The notes beneath the pieces were generated by a model that saw nothing but the letters and a program-made list of their open reading frames with translations, was not told where the DNA came from and made no database searches. Shown in pieces: positions 1 through 10,479 of a stretch of DNA of 64,000 nucleotides (positions are counted from its first letter, which is position 1; every line of letters begins with the position of its first letter). The position numbers and the translations under genes were made by a program. The stretch spans positions 71,496,311 through 71,560,310 of the forward strand of contig NC_045441.1 in the NCBI RefSeq assembly GCF_002776525.5, given 5' to 3'. This stretch comes from Piliocolobus tephrosceles. Taxonomy: Eukaryota > Chordata > Mammalia > Primates > Cercopithecidae.

Positions 1-136
1 ACATTAGATTTTAGATGTGGGCAATGGGCCAGATCATGAAGACCTTTCTGTGACATAATAGCCATTTGGAAAGTGTAAATTGCTATATGATCTGTAAGAC
101 TGAAGGCCGAGGATTTATGAAGGTATGAGTTTACCA

Positions 137-579
137 GTGCTATCATAACAAAGTATTACACACTGGGTGGCTTAAATACAACAACAGAAATGTATTCTCT
201 TACAGTTCTAGGGACTTGAAGTCCAGAATTAAGGTGTCAGCAGGGCCATGCTGTCTATGAAGGCTTCAGAGGAGGATCCTTCCTCATTTCTCTCTAACTT
301 TGGATGGTGGCTGTTATCCCTGTTGATCCTTGGCTTGCAGTTATACTACTACTACCCCTGCTTCTTTCCTGAGACAGCATTCTCCCTGTGTGTCTGTGTA
401 TCCCTTCTCCTCTGATAAGAACTCCAGTCACATTGGAGTAGGATGTACTTTAATCCAGCATGATACCTTCATTTGATTAGATCTGCAAATACTCTATTCC
501 CAAATAACATTACATTCATAGGTATGGGGTTTAAGACTTCAACTCATTTTTTTCAGGGGCATACTTCAATCCTTAACAC
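137..579 (-). mobile_element. MLT1-type LTR (ERVL-MaLR), antisense
   Basis: Read on the plus strand it begins with the reverse complement of the MLT1 3' end (gctatcataacaaagta, then actgggtggcttaaa and acagttctagggacttgaag). It runs to a cacattggagtaggat and ttaagacttcaactca region typical of the MLT1 5' half. It is diverged and has small deletions, as expected for an LTR from before the primate radiation. The subfamily is not assigned. Confidence 0.7.
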
Positions 580-1440
580 TTAGAAAATCATTCCCATAAT
601 CAAAGTAAGAAAAGATGAGCCAGCCACGGAAGTGGCTGATGATATTGTTACAAATGAATTTGAGAAATATTTATGTGACAGAATTATCAGGAATTAGTAA
701 CATATTAAATGAGATCAATTTTTCCATCAAATTTCTACCAAGATAGCAGGATGCATGCAATAAGGTTGTTAACTAAGAATGGCAGTACAGGAAGAGCAGA
801 TGATTTGAGATTGAAAATAAAAATAAAAATGAAGTTTTACTCATAACAAATTGAATTGGCAGTATTCTCTCTGCTCATGGAGCCAATTTGTTAAGATATG
901 TTGAGAAGAAAAATTTTTTAACACATACAGTTCTATATCAGTCACAGATATATTGGGACCATCTCAGATTTCCTTGGCCTCCTCTACTTCCTCAATGGGC
1001 TGAGATTCCACAACTGGGGCCAGTCAACCCTGAGAGTGTTGGGCCTTCCTTTTTGCTCACTGTCATTAAACTGGGGTGACTACCTGTATATGCAAAGTTT
1101 ATGGCTTCATTTACTACAATGGAATAAAGTATCACATCATAGAAAATGTTATCTGCTATTGCTGAGAGGCAGAAAGAAACGTGATGACATCATCCAGAAG
1201 TACAGAACTCATTACCTATGGGGTGAACCTCCACCACTGAGTAAAAAGAAAAGGGAATCAGGGAGATAAATTATTTTTCTCATCTTTCCTTATTGATTAC
1301 TGTCTCAAGTCATGATTTCCTCCTACAGCCTCTTAATAGAACTTTCCATGTGTTGAGTAGGAATTCAGTTTGATGAGCGACCCGCTGTGTTTCTTCGTGG
1401 AATGAAAGGGGCAAAAGTATGAGAAGGAAGATCAGTTAAA
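580..1440. other. no recognised feature
   Basis: AT-rich plain sequence. Two short overlapping open frames (888-1079 and 1036-1269, plus) have no recognisable domain, no splice context and no composition shift, so I do not call them genes. I see no repeat that I can name. Confidence 0.6.
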
Positions 1441-1450
1441 AAACAGTTGA

Positions 1451-1753
1451 GGCCGGGCGCGGTGGCTCAAGCCTGTAATCCCAGCACTTTGGGAGGCCGA
1501 GACGGGCGGATCACGAGGTCAGGAGATCGAGACCATCCTGGCTAACACACGGTGAAACCCCGTCTCTACTAAAAAAATACAAAAAACTAGCCGGGCGAGG
1601 TGGCGGCACCTGTAGTCCCAGCTATTGGGGAGGCTGAGGCAGGAGAATGGCGTGATCCCGGGAGGCGGAGCTTGCAGTGAGCTGAGATCCGGCCACAGTA
1701 CTCCAGCCCGGGCGACAGAGCGAGACTCCACCTCAACAACAACAACAAAAAAA
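1451..1753 (+). mobile_element. AluY, cercopithecid-type, full length
   Basis: It starts with ggccgggcgcggtggctca and has both monomers, the middle A-rich linker and a tail containing aacaacaacaac. The right-arm junction reads ctagccgggcgaggtggc, a variant of young Old World monkey AluY lineages. A 2-bp duplication (cacac) is present near 1545. Target duplications are at 1441-1450 and 1754-1763. Confidence 0.9.
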
Positions 1754-1763
1754 AAACAGTTGA

Positions 1764-2084
1764 GCCAGCTGCCGTGGCTCATGCCTGTGATCCCAGCACT
1801 TTGGGAGGTCAAGGCGAGCGGATTACTTGAGGTCAGGAGTTCGAGACCAACCTGGCCAACATGGTAAAACTCCATCTCTACCAAAATACAAAAATTAACT
1901 GGGCATGGTGGTGTGAGCCTGTAATCCCAGCTACTAGAGAGGCTGAGGCAGGAGAATTGCTTCAGCCTGGGAGGCAGAGGTTGCAGTGGGCCAAGATCAT
2001 GCCACAACACTCTAGCCTGGGTGACAGAGTGAGACTCTGTCTCCAAAAATTTAAAAAAGAAAAAAATGAGTAAATAAATAAAAT
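1764..2084 (+). mobile_element. AluS-type element, full length
   Basis: Both Alu monomers are recognisable, with more substitutions than the AluY directly upstream. The first bases are changed (gccagctgccgtggctca). The tail is a mixed A-rich run ending in aaataaataaaataa. The target repeat aaacagttga lies immediately on each side. An AluS assignment fits the degree of decay but was not tested by alignment. Confidence 0.85.
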
Positions 2085-2320
2085 AAACAGTTGAAACAGT
2101 CCAGGTGATAGATGATAAGAGCTTAGGATAGAAGGGTGGCAGTGAAAAGAAACAGTCAGAACGGGGTAGATATGGGATATGTGTTACAGGTAGAGCTGAA
2201 AACTTCTTTTTAATAGATTAGATGTTCAAGTTACAGAAAATGATGGCTTGAACAGCTGGGTGGTTACTGGATGCTAAATTCCGACATAGATTAGGATGTA
2301 ATAAAGCAACCTTCTTTTTG

Positions 2321-2881
2321 TGTTTATTAATTTCCTATGTTAAAAACTACCACTAATTTTGTAGCTCAAACAACACACGTTTATGAATCCACAGATTCTG
2401 TAAGTCAGGAGTCTTACAGACTGCTTAACTAGGACCTCTGCAACACTGCAATCAAAGTCCTGGCTGGACTGCATTCTCATTTGGAAACTTTATTCGGAAA
2501 GAATCAATTTCCAAGCTTAATCAGATTGTTGACAGAATATATTTCCTTGCGGCTGTGAGAGTAAGGACCATTGCTTTCTGCCTTCTGCTGTAGATCATGT
2601 GAGCTCCTAGAGATCTCCTAAAGTTACTAGAGGCTGCTTGTCATTCTTAGAATAATCTGCAGTTCCTGGCTATGGAGGATTTCCCAACATGATTGCTAAC
2701 TTCAGCAATCCAGTAGAGAGAATATCTAGAGTAATTCTGTTAAGAAGGATAAAGAAACACATCCAGTTATCTTTGCTGTATTATTTTTGTTAGAAGTAAG
2801 CCACAGGTCCTGTATACACTCAAAACTTTAACATCAGGAGATGGAGAATTTGGGGGATCATCTTAGTGTCTGTCAACCACA
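2321..2881 (-). mobile_element. old MLT1-like LTR (MLT1J/K-like), antisense
   Basis: The plus strand resembles the reverse complement of an old MLT1. It starts with a ttaatttcctatgtt...agctcaaacaacacacg stretch, continues with ccacagattctgtaagtcaggag and a tcctggctggactgcattctc segment, and closes with tgtctgtcaaccaca. Divergence is high, so the family call is tentative. Confidence 0.55.
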
Positions 2882-3320
2882 TTGTATATTAAACTCTTAA
2901 AACTAAACCATCAAATTGAATACATGCGTTTTGAAAACAGTAGAAATGTTAAGACTGAAAATTTAAAAATATTCCAAATTAACCTCTTTATTTTTTTCTA
3001 GAAGTATTTGAGGCATAAAGTACTTATTTTCACAAATTCTAACTACCAGTTAGCACTAACACTTGGTTTCAAATTAACTTTTCTTAACTTCTAGCTCAGG
3101 AGGCTATGACCTTTAGAAAATTGCCTTTCAAGATCACAAAAGTACACTGATGTACAAAAATACTGGTATTCAACATCGCTAATACTTTCCTATAGATAGC
3201 ATGTTTTCAGTGGCATGAAATAAGAGCAGAATGTAAAACAGTTCCTAAAGTGTTGCCCAGTTATATTGCAAGGTAGCTGAATTTTAATTCTTAGTTATTG
3301 TCAGCTAATTTTCCCACATC

Positions 3321-3325
<5 letters not shown>

Positions 3326-3352
<27 letters not shown>

Positions 3353-3624
3353 GAGATGGAGTCTTGCTCTGTCGCCCAGGCTGGAGTGCAGTGGCCCGAT
3401 CTCTCCTTACTGCAAGCTCCACCTCCTGGGTTCACGATATTTTCCTGCCTCAGCCTCCTAAGTAGCTGGGACTACAGGCGCCTGCCACTACACGCGGCTA
3501 ATTTTTTGTATTTTTAGTAGAGACTGGGTTTCACCATGTTAGCCAAGATGGTCTCCATCTCCTGACCTCGTGATCTGCCTGCCTTGGCCTCCCAAAGTGC
3601 TGGAATTACAGGCGTGAGTCAACG
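3326..3624 (-). mobile_element. Alu, antisense, 5' end slightly truncated
   Basis: A poly-T run is followed by the reverse complement of a full Alu (gagatggagtcttgctctg through aggcgtgagtcaacg). About ten bases of the canonical 5' start are missing or mutated at the right edge. The substitution load suggests AluS or an old AluY. Confidence 0.88.
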
Positions 3625-5194
3625 AATGTTACCTTTACTTTCCTTGTTTCTTGGAGATGGCTAGAAGAGAACCAAACAGATTGTGTTGCACGATAGTGCT
3701 TGAAGAACACCTAGAGAGAAATGGCCTACACAGTAGAGGAATTGATGAGAACATTACCCTATCTGGGATAGAGATACCTTCAGGAAAGAAATTTAAGAGA
3801 ACCACATGTGGGCCAGAGAGAGAAGCAGGACAGAGAGATGTCTGCTCTCTGATGCTAGCTTGGCTATTGTTGTCATACTCTTGCATCTAGGAGCTTTGCT
3901 TAATATAAATTTGAAAATAATTAATAGGTATTTAAAGAATCAATTACTTGAAATTTTTTAAAATAATAAACTCTCAAATATTTTAAACATTATAACCTTA
4001 GTATTGGGGGAGATGTTAGTTTTATTTGTCAGTGATGTTCAGAAATCATTTGAGAAGGAGGATATGCTAATTTAACCTGATTCAGGAAACTCAGTTAACT
4101 TGTTTATTGCATATATCTAGATATGAGTTGATTTGAGTTTGGATAAGTTTGGTAGTGGCAAAAATGAAGATACAAGAATGAACACAACTGATATTTTACA
4201 GAATAACTGAGAAAAGTTATGAAAAAAGTAAAAGAGATAAATGAAATATTAAATAAAATATGAGTCTAAGGATTTGATTCTCTTGGTTAAATTATTGGGG
4301 CTGTCATTTACAGGGTAAGTTTATATATATCTGATAGATACTTTATATTATTTACATTTTCTATTTATGCTATCTGCCATCTTTGACTATTCTTATGATA
4401 ACAAAACATGCAAAGAGTCTTTATAAGGAATGACTTGATATATAAAAGGCTTATATTTGGTTCTTCTAGACACAGCAGAAAGTTTATGTGGGTAAAAATT
4501 GGTTGAAGCTGATACAGCCTTCACTGTATCTATACATGTTTTATCTCTGTTTGTTCTGTTGCTAAAATAAAATTACCGTGAGAACTGAAATTCTGTGTCA
4601 CAGTTCTAAAGCACAGTCTGTGAGAATAAACTTTGTGAAAAAGAAAACCAAATCATCTCTGTGCTACAAATTATTTCAATATTTTGGCGCAAATATTTAA
4701 AATGAGTATTTTTTCCTCAAGCAAATGTGTGGTGGATGATGATTTTCTATTTTCTGTATGAAAAAAATGAAACCAATTATATATCACCAAACTTGATGTT
4801 AGAGTACGTATATCTTATTCAGAGTTTTATTCACTTTAGTTTAGAATTCATATAGTTACTGTTTTATGTGTTTGAACATACTGCACTATGAGTGGCATGG
4901 AGTAAAATGAGGGTTGGTAGTAACTTAATCCTGAAAGCATAGAAAACTTCAGACATGTTGATTACATGTTTAAGTATAATAAAACTTCCATATGTCAGGA
5001 ACATTGACAGCATTATAGTATCTTTGATTACTTTTAAAATATTTTAGATAGATAATTGTAACTTTTAATATGCTTCAGGTGAATTAAACTGTCTTATCTA
5101 GAATAAATACTCAAACGATTGGGAGTTAGCTTTGTTTCTAAACAGAACAAATCTGGAGAAATTCTATGAATTAGTACCTCTATTTTCCACATTT
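3625..5194. other. no recognised feature (1.6 kb)
   Basis: AT-rich plain sequence. The paired open frames at 3635-3890 on both strands are short and show no domain. No poly-A-bounded retrocopy, no tandem array and no recognisable transposon was seen. Confidence 0.55.
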
Positions 5195-5325
5195 AATAGA
5201 AGAATGACCTGAGGGACAGAAAGATTAAATTACTTATCCAAGATTGAAGAGATCGGGAGTTGTAAAGCTGGAATCTGAGCCTTGGTCATCTGGCTTCAGA
5301 GCCTTTGACTGTAATCACTAGAGAA
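5195..5325 (+). mobile_element. MIR SINE fragment
   Basis: The order of short blocks matches the MIR core and 3' half: gaatgacctgagggacagaa, attaaattacttatccaaga, agctggaatctgagcc, tctggcttcagagcc and actgtaatcacta. The tRNA-related 5' part is not clear. Confidence 0.7.
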
Positions 5326-5815
5326 TATATAGCCACTTTAATCCTGATCTAGTCTCCAGATTCTGTAATACATAGTTAACAAAAATAGGAGTGCATAGAT
5401 GTATCATTGCTGTGGTTTAATGGAGTGAAAATATCTTCCATTTATACCCTAAATCAAATTCTAGGACTAACTCTTAGGAGCTGTTTGACTTTCAGAAAAT
5501 TGTTTTATGCCTCTGGGACTTTTCCAAATCTACAGCACATGGATAGAAAGACAACTTGCAGTCAGCTACTGCAATGTTAAAATGTGATTTTTAAAAAAAT
5601 GTAAAAAGACTTAGTATTCATTTACTTTAAGAATATTGAGAATTGAAAGTTGCTATTTACCCAGCCTATGAAAAGATTCAGGTATCCAAAAGCAGATGTT
5701 GCCCTTTTAAGACCTAATGCAGTTAAGGTAATGTAGTCCTTAAGTAGACTTAAGGTAAGTCCACTCTACCTTGGCAATATCTCAGTCCCAATCCTTCCCC
5801 TATCAAAAACTTACC

Positions 5816-7426
5816 TGTTGTGAGATATTTGTTGTGAGATATTTGTCAAGATGGCTGACTTCATACTCCAGACACCACTTCTCCTCATAAAAAGAACCAA
5901 AGTTACAGCTGAATAATCATAACTTGAGTGAACGCCAAGGGGAGAGTACTGGAACCTAGCAGGAAACTCACAGAAAGAAGCCAGGGCACAGAAAAGGAAA
6001 GAAACAAGAAGCTGGCAGAGATTAGCTAGGAACCCCAAGAGACTTGGTATTCTGTTGAAAAGGTATGTCAGAGTGTTGTTGGCTCCCCTCGCTTCTGCGG
6101 CACACCACCGGTATCCCACCTGTTGGAGAGCGCCTCTGTTCTTGCAAACCCAAACATTGGTGTGGGCAGTGATTTGGAGACTTCTTGATGGCATTACCAG
6201 ATTGCCTGCATGAGCCAGGTCACGTGCCCTCCCCCTAGACCCAAGCGGTGTGGTAGGTGCCATACTTGGAGCACAGCCTTTGAGGGACTCTGTCTTGCCT
6301 GGGGAACCTCATCCCTTGTCTCCCCAAATCACTGGAACCCCAGGATATTCCCCAGGACCAGCTTGGGTTGCAGCAACCACACAGGCCTTGCTGGACCCAA
6401 GAGAGCTGCAGGCTTCCCAGTGGTTTAATCTTTGGGGAATGGTGTGCTGCCCCAAAGGGAAGGAAGAGTGCAGTGCAGAAAGAGAGCACCCCTTGAACAA
6501 CAAAAACAAAAAGGGGTATGCATGCTTTCTTATGGTTAAGAGCACCTCACTTATAAGCTGAGAGTGACGACAGCACTTCTAGTGGAGACACAGGTGCTAC
6601 GCTCAGCTCCACAAGGTAGAAGTATGATTCCATCTCAGTGGCCAGACAGCCCCAGTACTTGGGCACAGAATTGGATAGGAAGAGTTCTCCTTCCCGCTTA
6701 CCCAGAGCAGTGGACCCAGTTATGGCTACCCTCAGGAGACTGGTGCAGGTGCACCAGAGGATGGCCATTCTAGGGTTATTAGGGGCATCTGCATACCCAC
6801 TGGCAGTGTGCCCACTGGAGCCAACTTGCACAAAAGACTCCCCCTACACAGAGCAGCAGTGTTCCTGCAGCAGAGAGCAGGAGAGTAACAAAGCTGTGTC
6901 TTTTGAGCTGAGGGAGAAGTTTCCACACCGAAGACATTTTGGTGGTGAGCCACAGAGTAGGCATCATTCATGGCTCTTGGCTACATTGCAGCTTTGAGAT
7001 AGAGTGTGATATCTGCCTGATCTGATTGTCCCAAGCACCAGGACAGTGGTGTGACAGGACAGCGGATCACATCCCTGCCTACCTCGGCCATGGACTAGAA
7101 AAACTCACTTCCCCAGTGCAGAGACCTCAGCAAATTTCACCAGGAGCTCCTGCCACCACCTCTGTCTGGGTTGGTGGTTGTGCCCACCATTGTGATACCC
7201 AAGGGCAGACTCGGCAGTTCAACTCCAACCAGTTTGTCACCCCCTCAAGGGCTGAGCAGGGAGCTCAAGTCACTCAAGTTCATTCCATGGACCAACCTAA
7301 TGCCTGCAGCAATAGAGTTTCTTCAGGTAAACAATGATCAAGCAATAACCACTCTTGCGTGGAGCTTGAACTACACTAGAGTGAATAAAACTCTGCTTTA
7401 GTCTGTAAACTATTTTGTTTTACACC
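5816..7426 (+). other. unclassified interspersed sequence, possibly an old L1 5' leader
   Basis: The composition changes from AT-rich to mixed and GC-richer at about 5840 and changes back at about 7420. The block opens with a short duplication (ttgtgagatatttg twice, 5817-5846) and then tcaagatggctgac, which resembles the start of primate L1 5' leaders. It is full of cag, ctg and ccc-rich words like those in older L1 leaders. It ends near gaataaaactctgctttag, which also resembles the polyadenylation end of an LTR. Open frames on both strands (for example 5811-6263 minus and 6638-6997 plus) show no known domain. I favour an old L1 leader, with an LTR as the alternative. Confidence 0.4.
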
Positions 7427-7685
7427 ATCCTGGTGATGATGATATCCCTTTATCCCTTAGCATTTTCTTGTCTGGAAAGATCTTTTTTCTCCTTCGCTTA
7501 TGAAGCTTAGTTTGGCTGGCTATGAAATTTTGAGTTGAAAATTATTTTCTTTAAGAATGTTGGATATCGGTCCCCACTCTCTTCCAGCTTGTAGGGTTTC
7601 TGCTGAGAAATCCACTGTTAGTCTAATGGGATTCCCTTTGTAGGTGACCTGACCTTTCTCTCTGACTGCCCTTAATATTTTTTCC

Positions 7686-7992
7686 TTTTTTTTTTTTTTT
7701 TTTTTGAGATGGAGTCTCGCTCTGTCACCCAGGCTGGAGTGCAGTGGCACATCTCCACTCACTGCAAGCTCTGCCTCCCAGGTTCATGCCGTTCTCCTGT
7801 CTCAGCCTCCCAATTAGCTGGGACTACAGGTGCCCACCACCACACCTGGCTAATTTTTTTTTTTTTTTTTTTAAGTAAAGATGGCATTTCACCTTTTTAG
7901 CCAGGATGGTCTCGAGCTCCTGACCCTTGTGATCCGCCCTCTTCGGCCTCCCAAAGTGCTGGGATTACAGGCCTGAGCCAACACACCCAGCC
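7686..7992 (-). mobile_element. Alu inserted in the inverted L1
   Basis: Poly-T, then the reverse complement of a complete Alu ending in gagccaacacacccagcc. A second T-run of about 17 bases lies at the position of the middle linker (7854-7872). Compared with the intact L1 in this window, about 73 bases of L1 ORF1 (equivalent to 55000-55072) are missing at the insertion point. Confidence 0.88.
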
Positions 7993-8793
7993 TTCTCTAT
8001 ATTTCTTGAATTTGAATATTGGCCTGTCTTGCTAGGGAAGTTCTTCTGGATGATATCCTGCAGTGTTTTCCAACTTGGTTCCATTCTCTCTGTGTCTTTT
8101 AGGTACTCCAATCAATCACAGGTTCAGTCTTTTAACATAGTCCCATATTTCTGGGAGACTTCATTCATTCCTTTTGATTCTTTTTTCTCTAATCTTGTCT
8201 GCATTCCTTATTTCAGCAAGGTGGTCTTCAAACTCTGATATCCTTTCTTCCACTTGATCAATTTGGCTATTGCTACTTGTGTATGCTTCATGAAATGATT
8301 GTGCTGTGTTTTTCAGCTCCATCAGGTCATTTATGTTCCTCTCTTAACTGGTTATTCTTATTAGCAGCTCCTGTAACCCTTTATCAAGGTTCTTAGCTTC
8401 TTTGCATTGGATTAGAACGTGCTCCTTTAGCTCAGCAGAGTTTGTTTTTACCTACCTTCTGAAGACTACTTCTTTCAATTTGTCCATCTCATCCTCCATC
8501 CAACTCTGTGCCCTTGCTGGAGAGGTGTTGCAATCATTTGAAAGAGAAGAGGCATTCTGGCTTTTGGAATTTTTAGTGTTTTTGCACTGGTTTTTCCTCA
8601 TCTTCATGGATTTATCTACCTTTGATCTTTGAGGCTGATGACCTTTGGATGGGGTTTTTGTGGGGGGATCTTTTTTGTTGATGTTGCTATTGTTATGGCC
8701 TTCTGTTTGTTAGTTTTTCTTCTAACAGTCAGGCCTCTTTTCTGCAGGTCTGCTGCAGTTTGCTGGAGGCCCCTCCAGACCCTGTTCACTGGG

Positions 8794-9438
8794 GTATCAC
8801 CAGTGGAGACTGAAGAACAGCAAAGATTGCTGCCTGATCCTTCTTCTGTAAGCTTCTTCCCAGAGGGACACTGGCCTGATGCCAGCTGGAGTGCTCCTGT
8901 GTTAGGTGTCGGTTGACCCCTGTTGGGAGATTTCTCCCAGTTAGGAGGCATGGGGGTTAGGGACCGACTTGAGGAGGCAGTCTGTCCCTCAGCAGAGCTG
9001 GTGCACTGTGCTGGGAGAATCCCCCTTGTCAGGATCAGCCTCTCTTCAGAGTCGGCAGGCAGGAAAGAATAAGTATGCTGAACCTGCAACCACAGCCGCC
9101 CCTTTCCCCAGGTACTCTGTCCCAGGGAGATGAGAGTTTTGTCTGTAAGCCCCTGACTGAAGCTGCTGTATTTTCTGCAGAGATGCCCTGTCCAGTGAGC
9201 AAGAATCTAGAGAAGCAGTCTGGCCACAGCCACTTTGCTACACTGTGGTGAATTCCATGCACTCCAAACCTTCCAGTCTCCTTAGCCCTGTCAAAGGAAA
9301 ACTGCCTACTAAAGCCACAGTAAAATATACAGCAGTGCTCCAGCTGGCATCAGGACAGTGTCCCTCTGGGAAGAAGCTTCCAGGAAAAGGATCAGGCAGC
9401 AATCTTTGCTGTTCTGCAGTCTCCACTAGTGATATCCC
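8794..9438. repeat. inverted duplication inside the L1 5' leader
   Basis: The arm at 8794-8900 and the arm at 9330-9438 are near reverse complements: one reads ctgatgccagctggagtgct and the other agtgctccagctggcatcag. Both carry the agcttcttccc / gggaagaagct words and the tgctgttct block. The second arm sits in a leader that is otherwise antisense, so a copy of the leader has been inserted in the opposite orientation. Confidence 0.75.
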
Positions 9439-9775
9439 GGCGAGTATACCCCAGCAAGCCACAGTTAAGATGGTAACTCCTCCACCAACCAAACTTGATC
9501 ATCCCAGGCTGACTCCAGACTGCTGTGCTGGCAGTGAGAATTTCAAGCCAGTGGTTCTTGTCTTGCTGGGCTCCATGGAAGTGGGAGCCGCTGAGCAAAA
9601 CTGCTTGGCTCCCTGGCTTCAGCCCCTATTCCAGGGAAGTGAACGGTTCCCCTGTTTCGCTGGAGTTCCAAGTGCCTGTCCAAACAGTCACCCAATTTTG
9701 TGCTTGAAATCCAGGGCCCTGGTGGTGTAGGCTCATGAGGGAATCTCCTGATCCGCAAATTGCAAAAATCAATTT

Positions 9776-10400
9776 GCCTGTTGGTGGGAATGTAGATTGG
9801 TTTAATCATTGTGGAAGACAGTCTGGTGATTCCTCAGGGATGTAGAACCAGAAATACCATTTGACCCAGCAATCCAATTACTGGATATATGCCCAAAGGA
9901 ATATAAATCATTCTACTATAAAGATGCATGCAAACATATATTTAATGCAGCACTATTTACAATAGCAAAGACATGGAACCAACCCAAATGAACATCAATG
10001 ATATACTAGATAAAGAAAATGCGGTACATATACACCATGGAATACTATGCAGCCTTAAAAAAGAATGAGTTCATGACTTTTTCAGAGACATGGATGAAGT
10101 TGGAAGCCATCATTTTCAGCAAACTAACACAAGAACAGAAAACCAAACACTACATGTTCTCACTCGTAAGTGGGAGTTGAACAATGAGAACACATGGACA
10201 CAGGGAGGGGAACAACACACACCAGAGCCTGTCGACAGGTGGCGGGCAAGGGGAGGGAGAGCATTAGGACATATGCCTAATGCATGTGGGGCTTAAAACC
10301 TAGATGACAGGTTGACAGGTGCAGCAAACCACCATGGAACATATATATCTATGTAACAAACCTGCATGTTCTGCACCTGTATCCCAGAACTTAAAATAAA
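9776..10400 (+). mobile_element. 3' end of the same L1 (ORF2 C-terminus and 3' UTR)
   Basis: Sense L1 begins at ttggtgggaatgtagattgg in the ORF2 C-terminal region. It includes atgcccaaaggaatataaat, ccatggaatactatgcagcc and the 3' UTR words, and ends with cagaacttaaaataaaa. The 3' UTR form (gtaacaaacctgcatgttct) suggests an older L1PA or L1PB copy. The ORF2 frame is disrupted. Confidence 0.88.
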
Positions 10401-10440
10401 AAACAAAAATATTTGCATCAATGTTCTTCAGAAATAATGG

Positions 10441-10471
10441 TCTAAAATAAATAAATAAATAAATAAATAAT
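10441..10471. repeat. (AAAT)n microsatellite
   Basis: About seven aaat units follow the L1 3' end after a short spacer at 10401-10440. It may have grown from the L1 tail. Confidence 0.85.
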
Positions 10472-10479
10472 ACAGACTG

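Larger units (their letters stand above)
1441..2094. repeat. three copies of a 10-bp target duplication around two tandem Alus
   Basis: The string aaacagttga occurs at 1441-1450, 1754-1763 and 2085-2094. The first two copies flank the AluY and the second and third flank the older Alu, both in plus orientation. The simplest reading is that the older Alu inserted and duplicated its target, and that a younger AluY later used the upstream copy of the same target and duplicated it again. Confidence 0.85.
7427..9775 (-). mobile_element. inverted 5' part of an L1 (ORF1 and 5' leader)
   Basis: Antisense L1 sequence runs from the last third of ORF1 (7427-7685, matching the same region of the full-length L1 at 54770-54999) through the rest of ORF1 (7993-8600) into the 5' leader (8640-9775). 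ORF1 reads only in short pieces. It is joined at about 9772-9779 to a sense-strand L1 3' end, giving the 5'-inversion structure. An antisense Alu at 7686-7992 interrupts it. A 109-bp piece of the leader recurs in inverted form at 9330-9438. Confidence 0.85.

Noticed and set aside
1519..2046. 175-codon antisense open frame
   Set aside because: It is the translation of two adjacent Alu elements.
5440..5540. possible second MIR piece (ctgtttgactttcagaaaat, ctctgggacttttcc)
   Set aside because: Only two short blocks match and the spacing is uncertain, so it was not listed as a feature.
5811..6263. 150-codon antisense open frame at the start of the unclassified block
   Set aside because: No domain, no signal peptide and no homologue that I recognise. 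It lies in probable transposon leader sequence.
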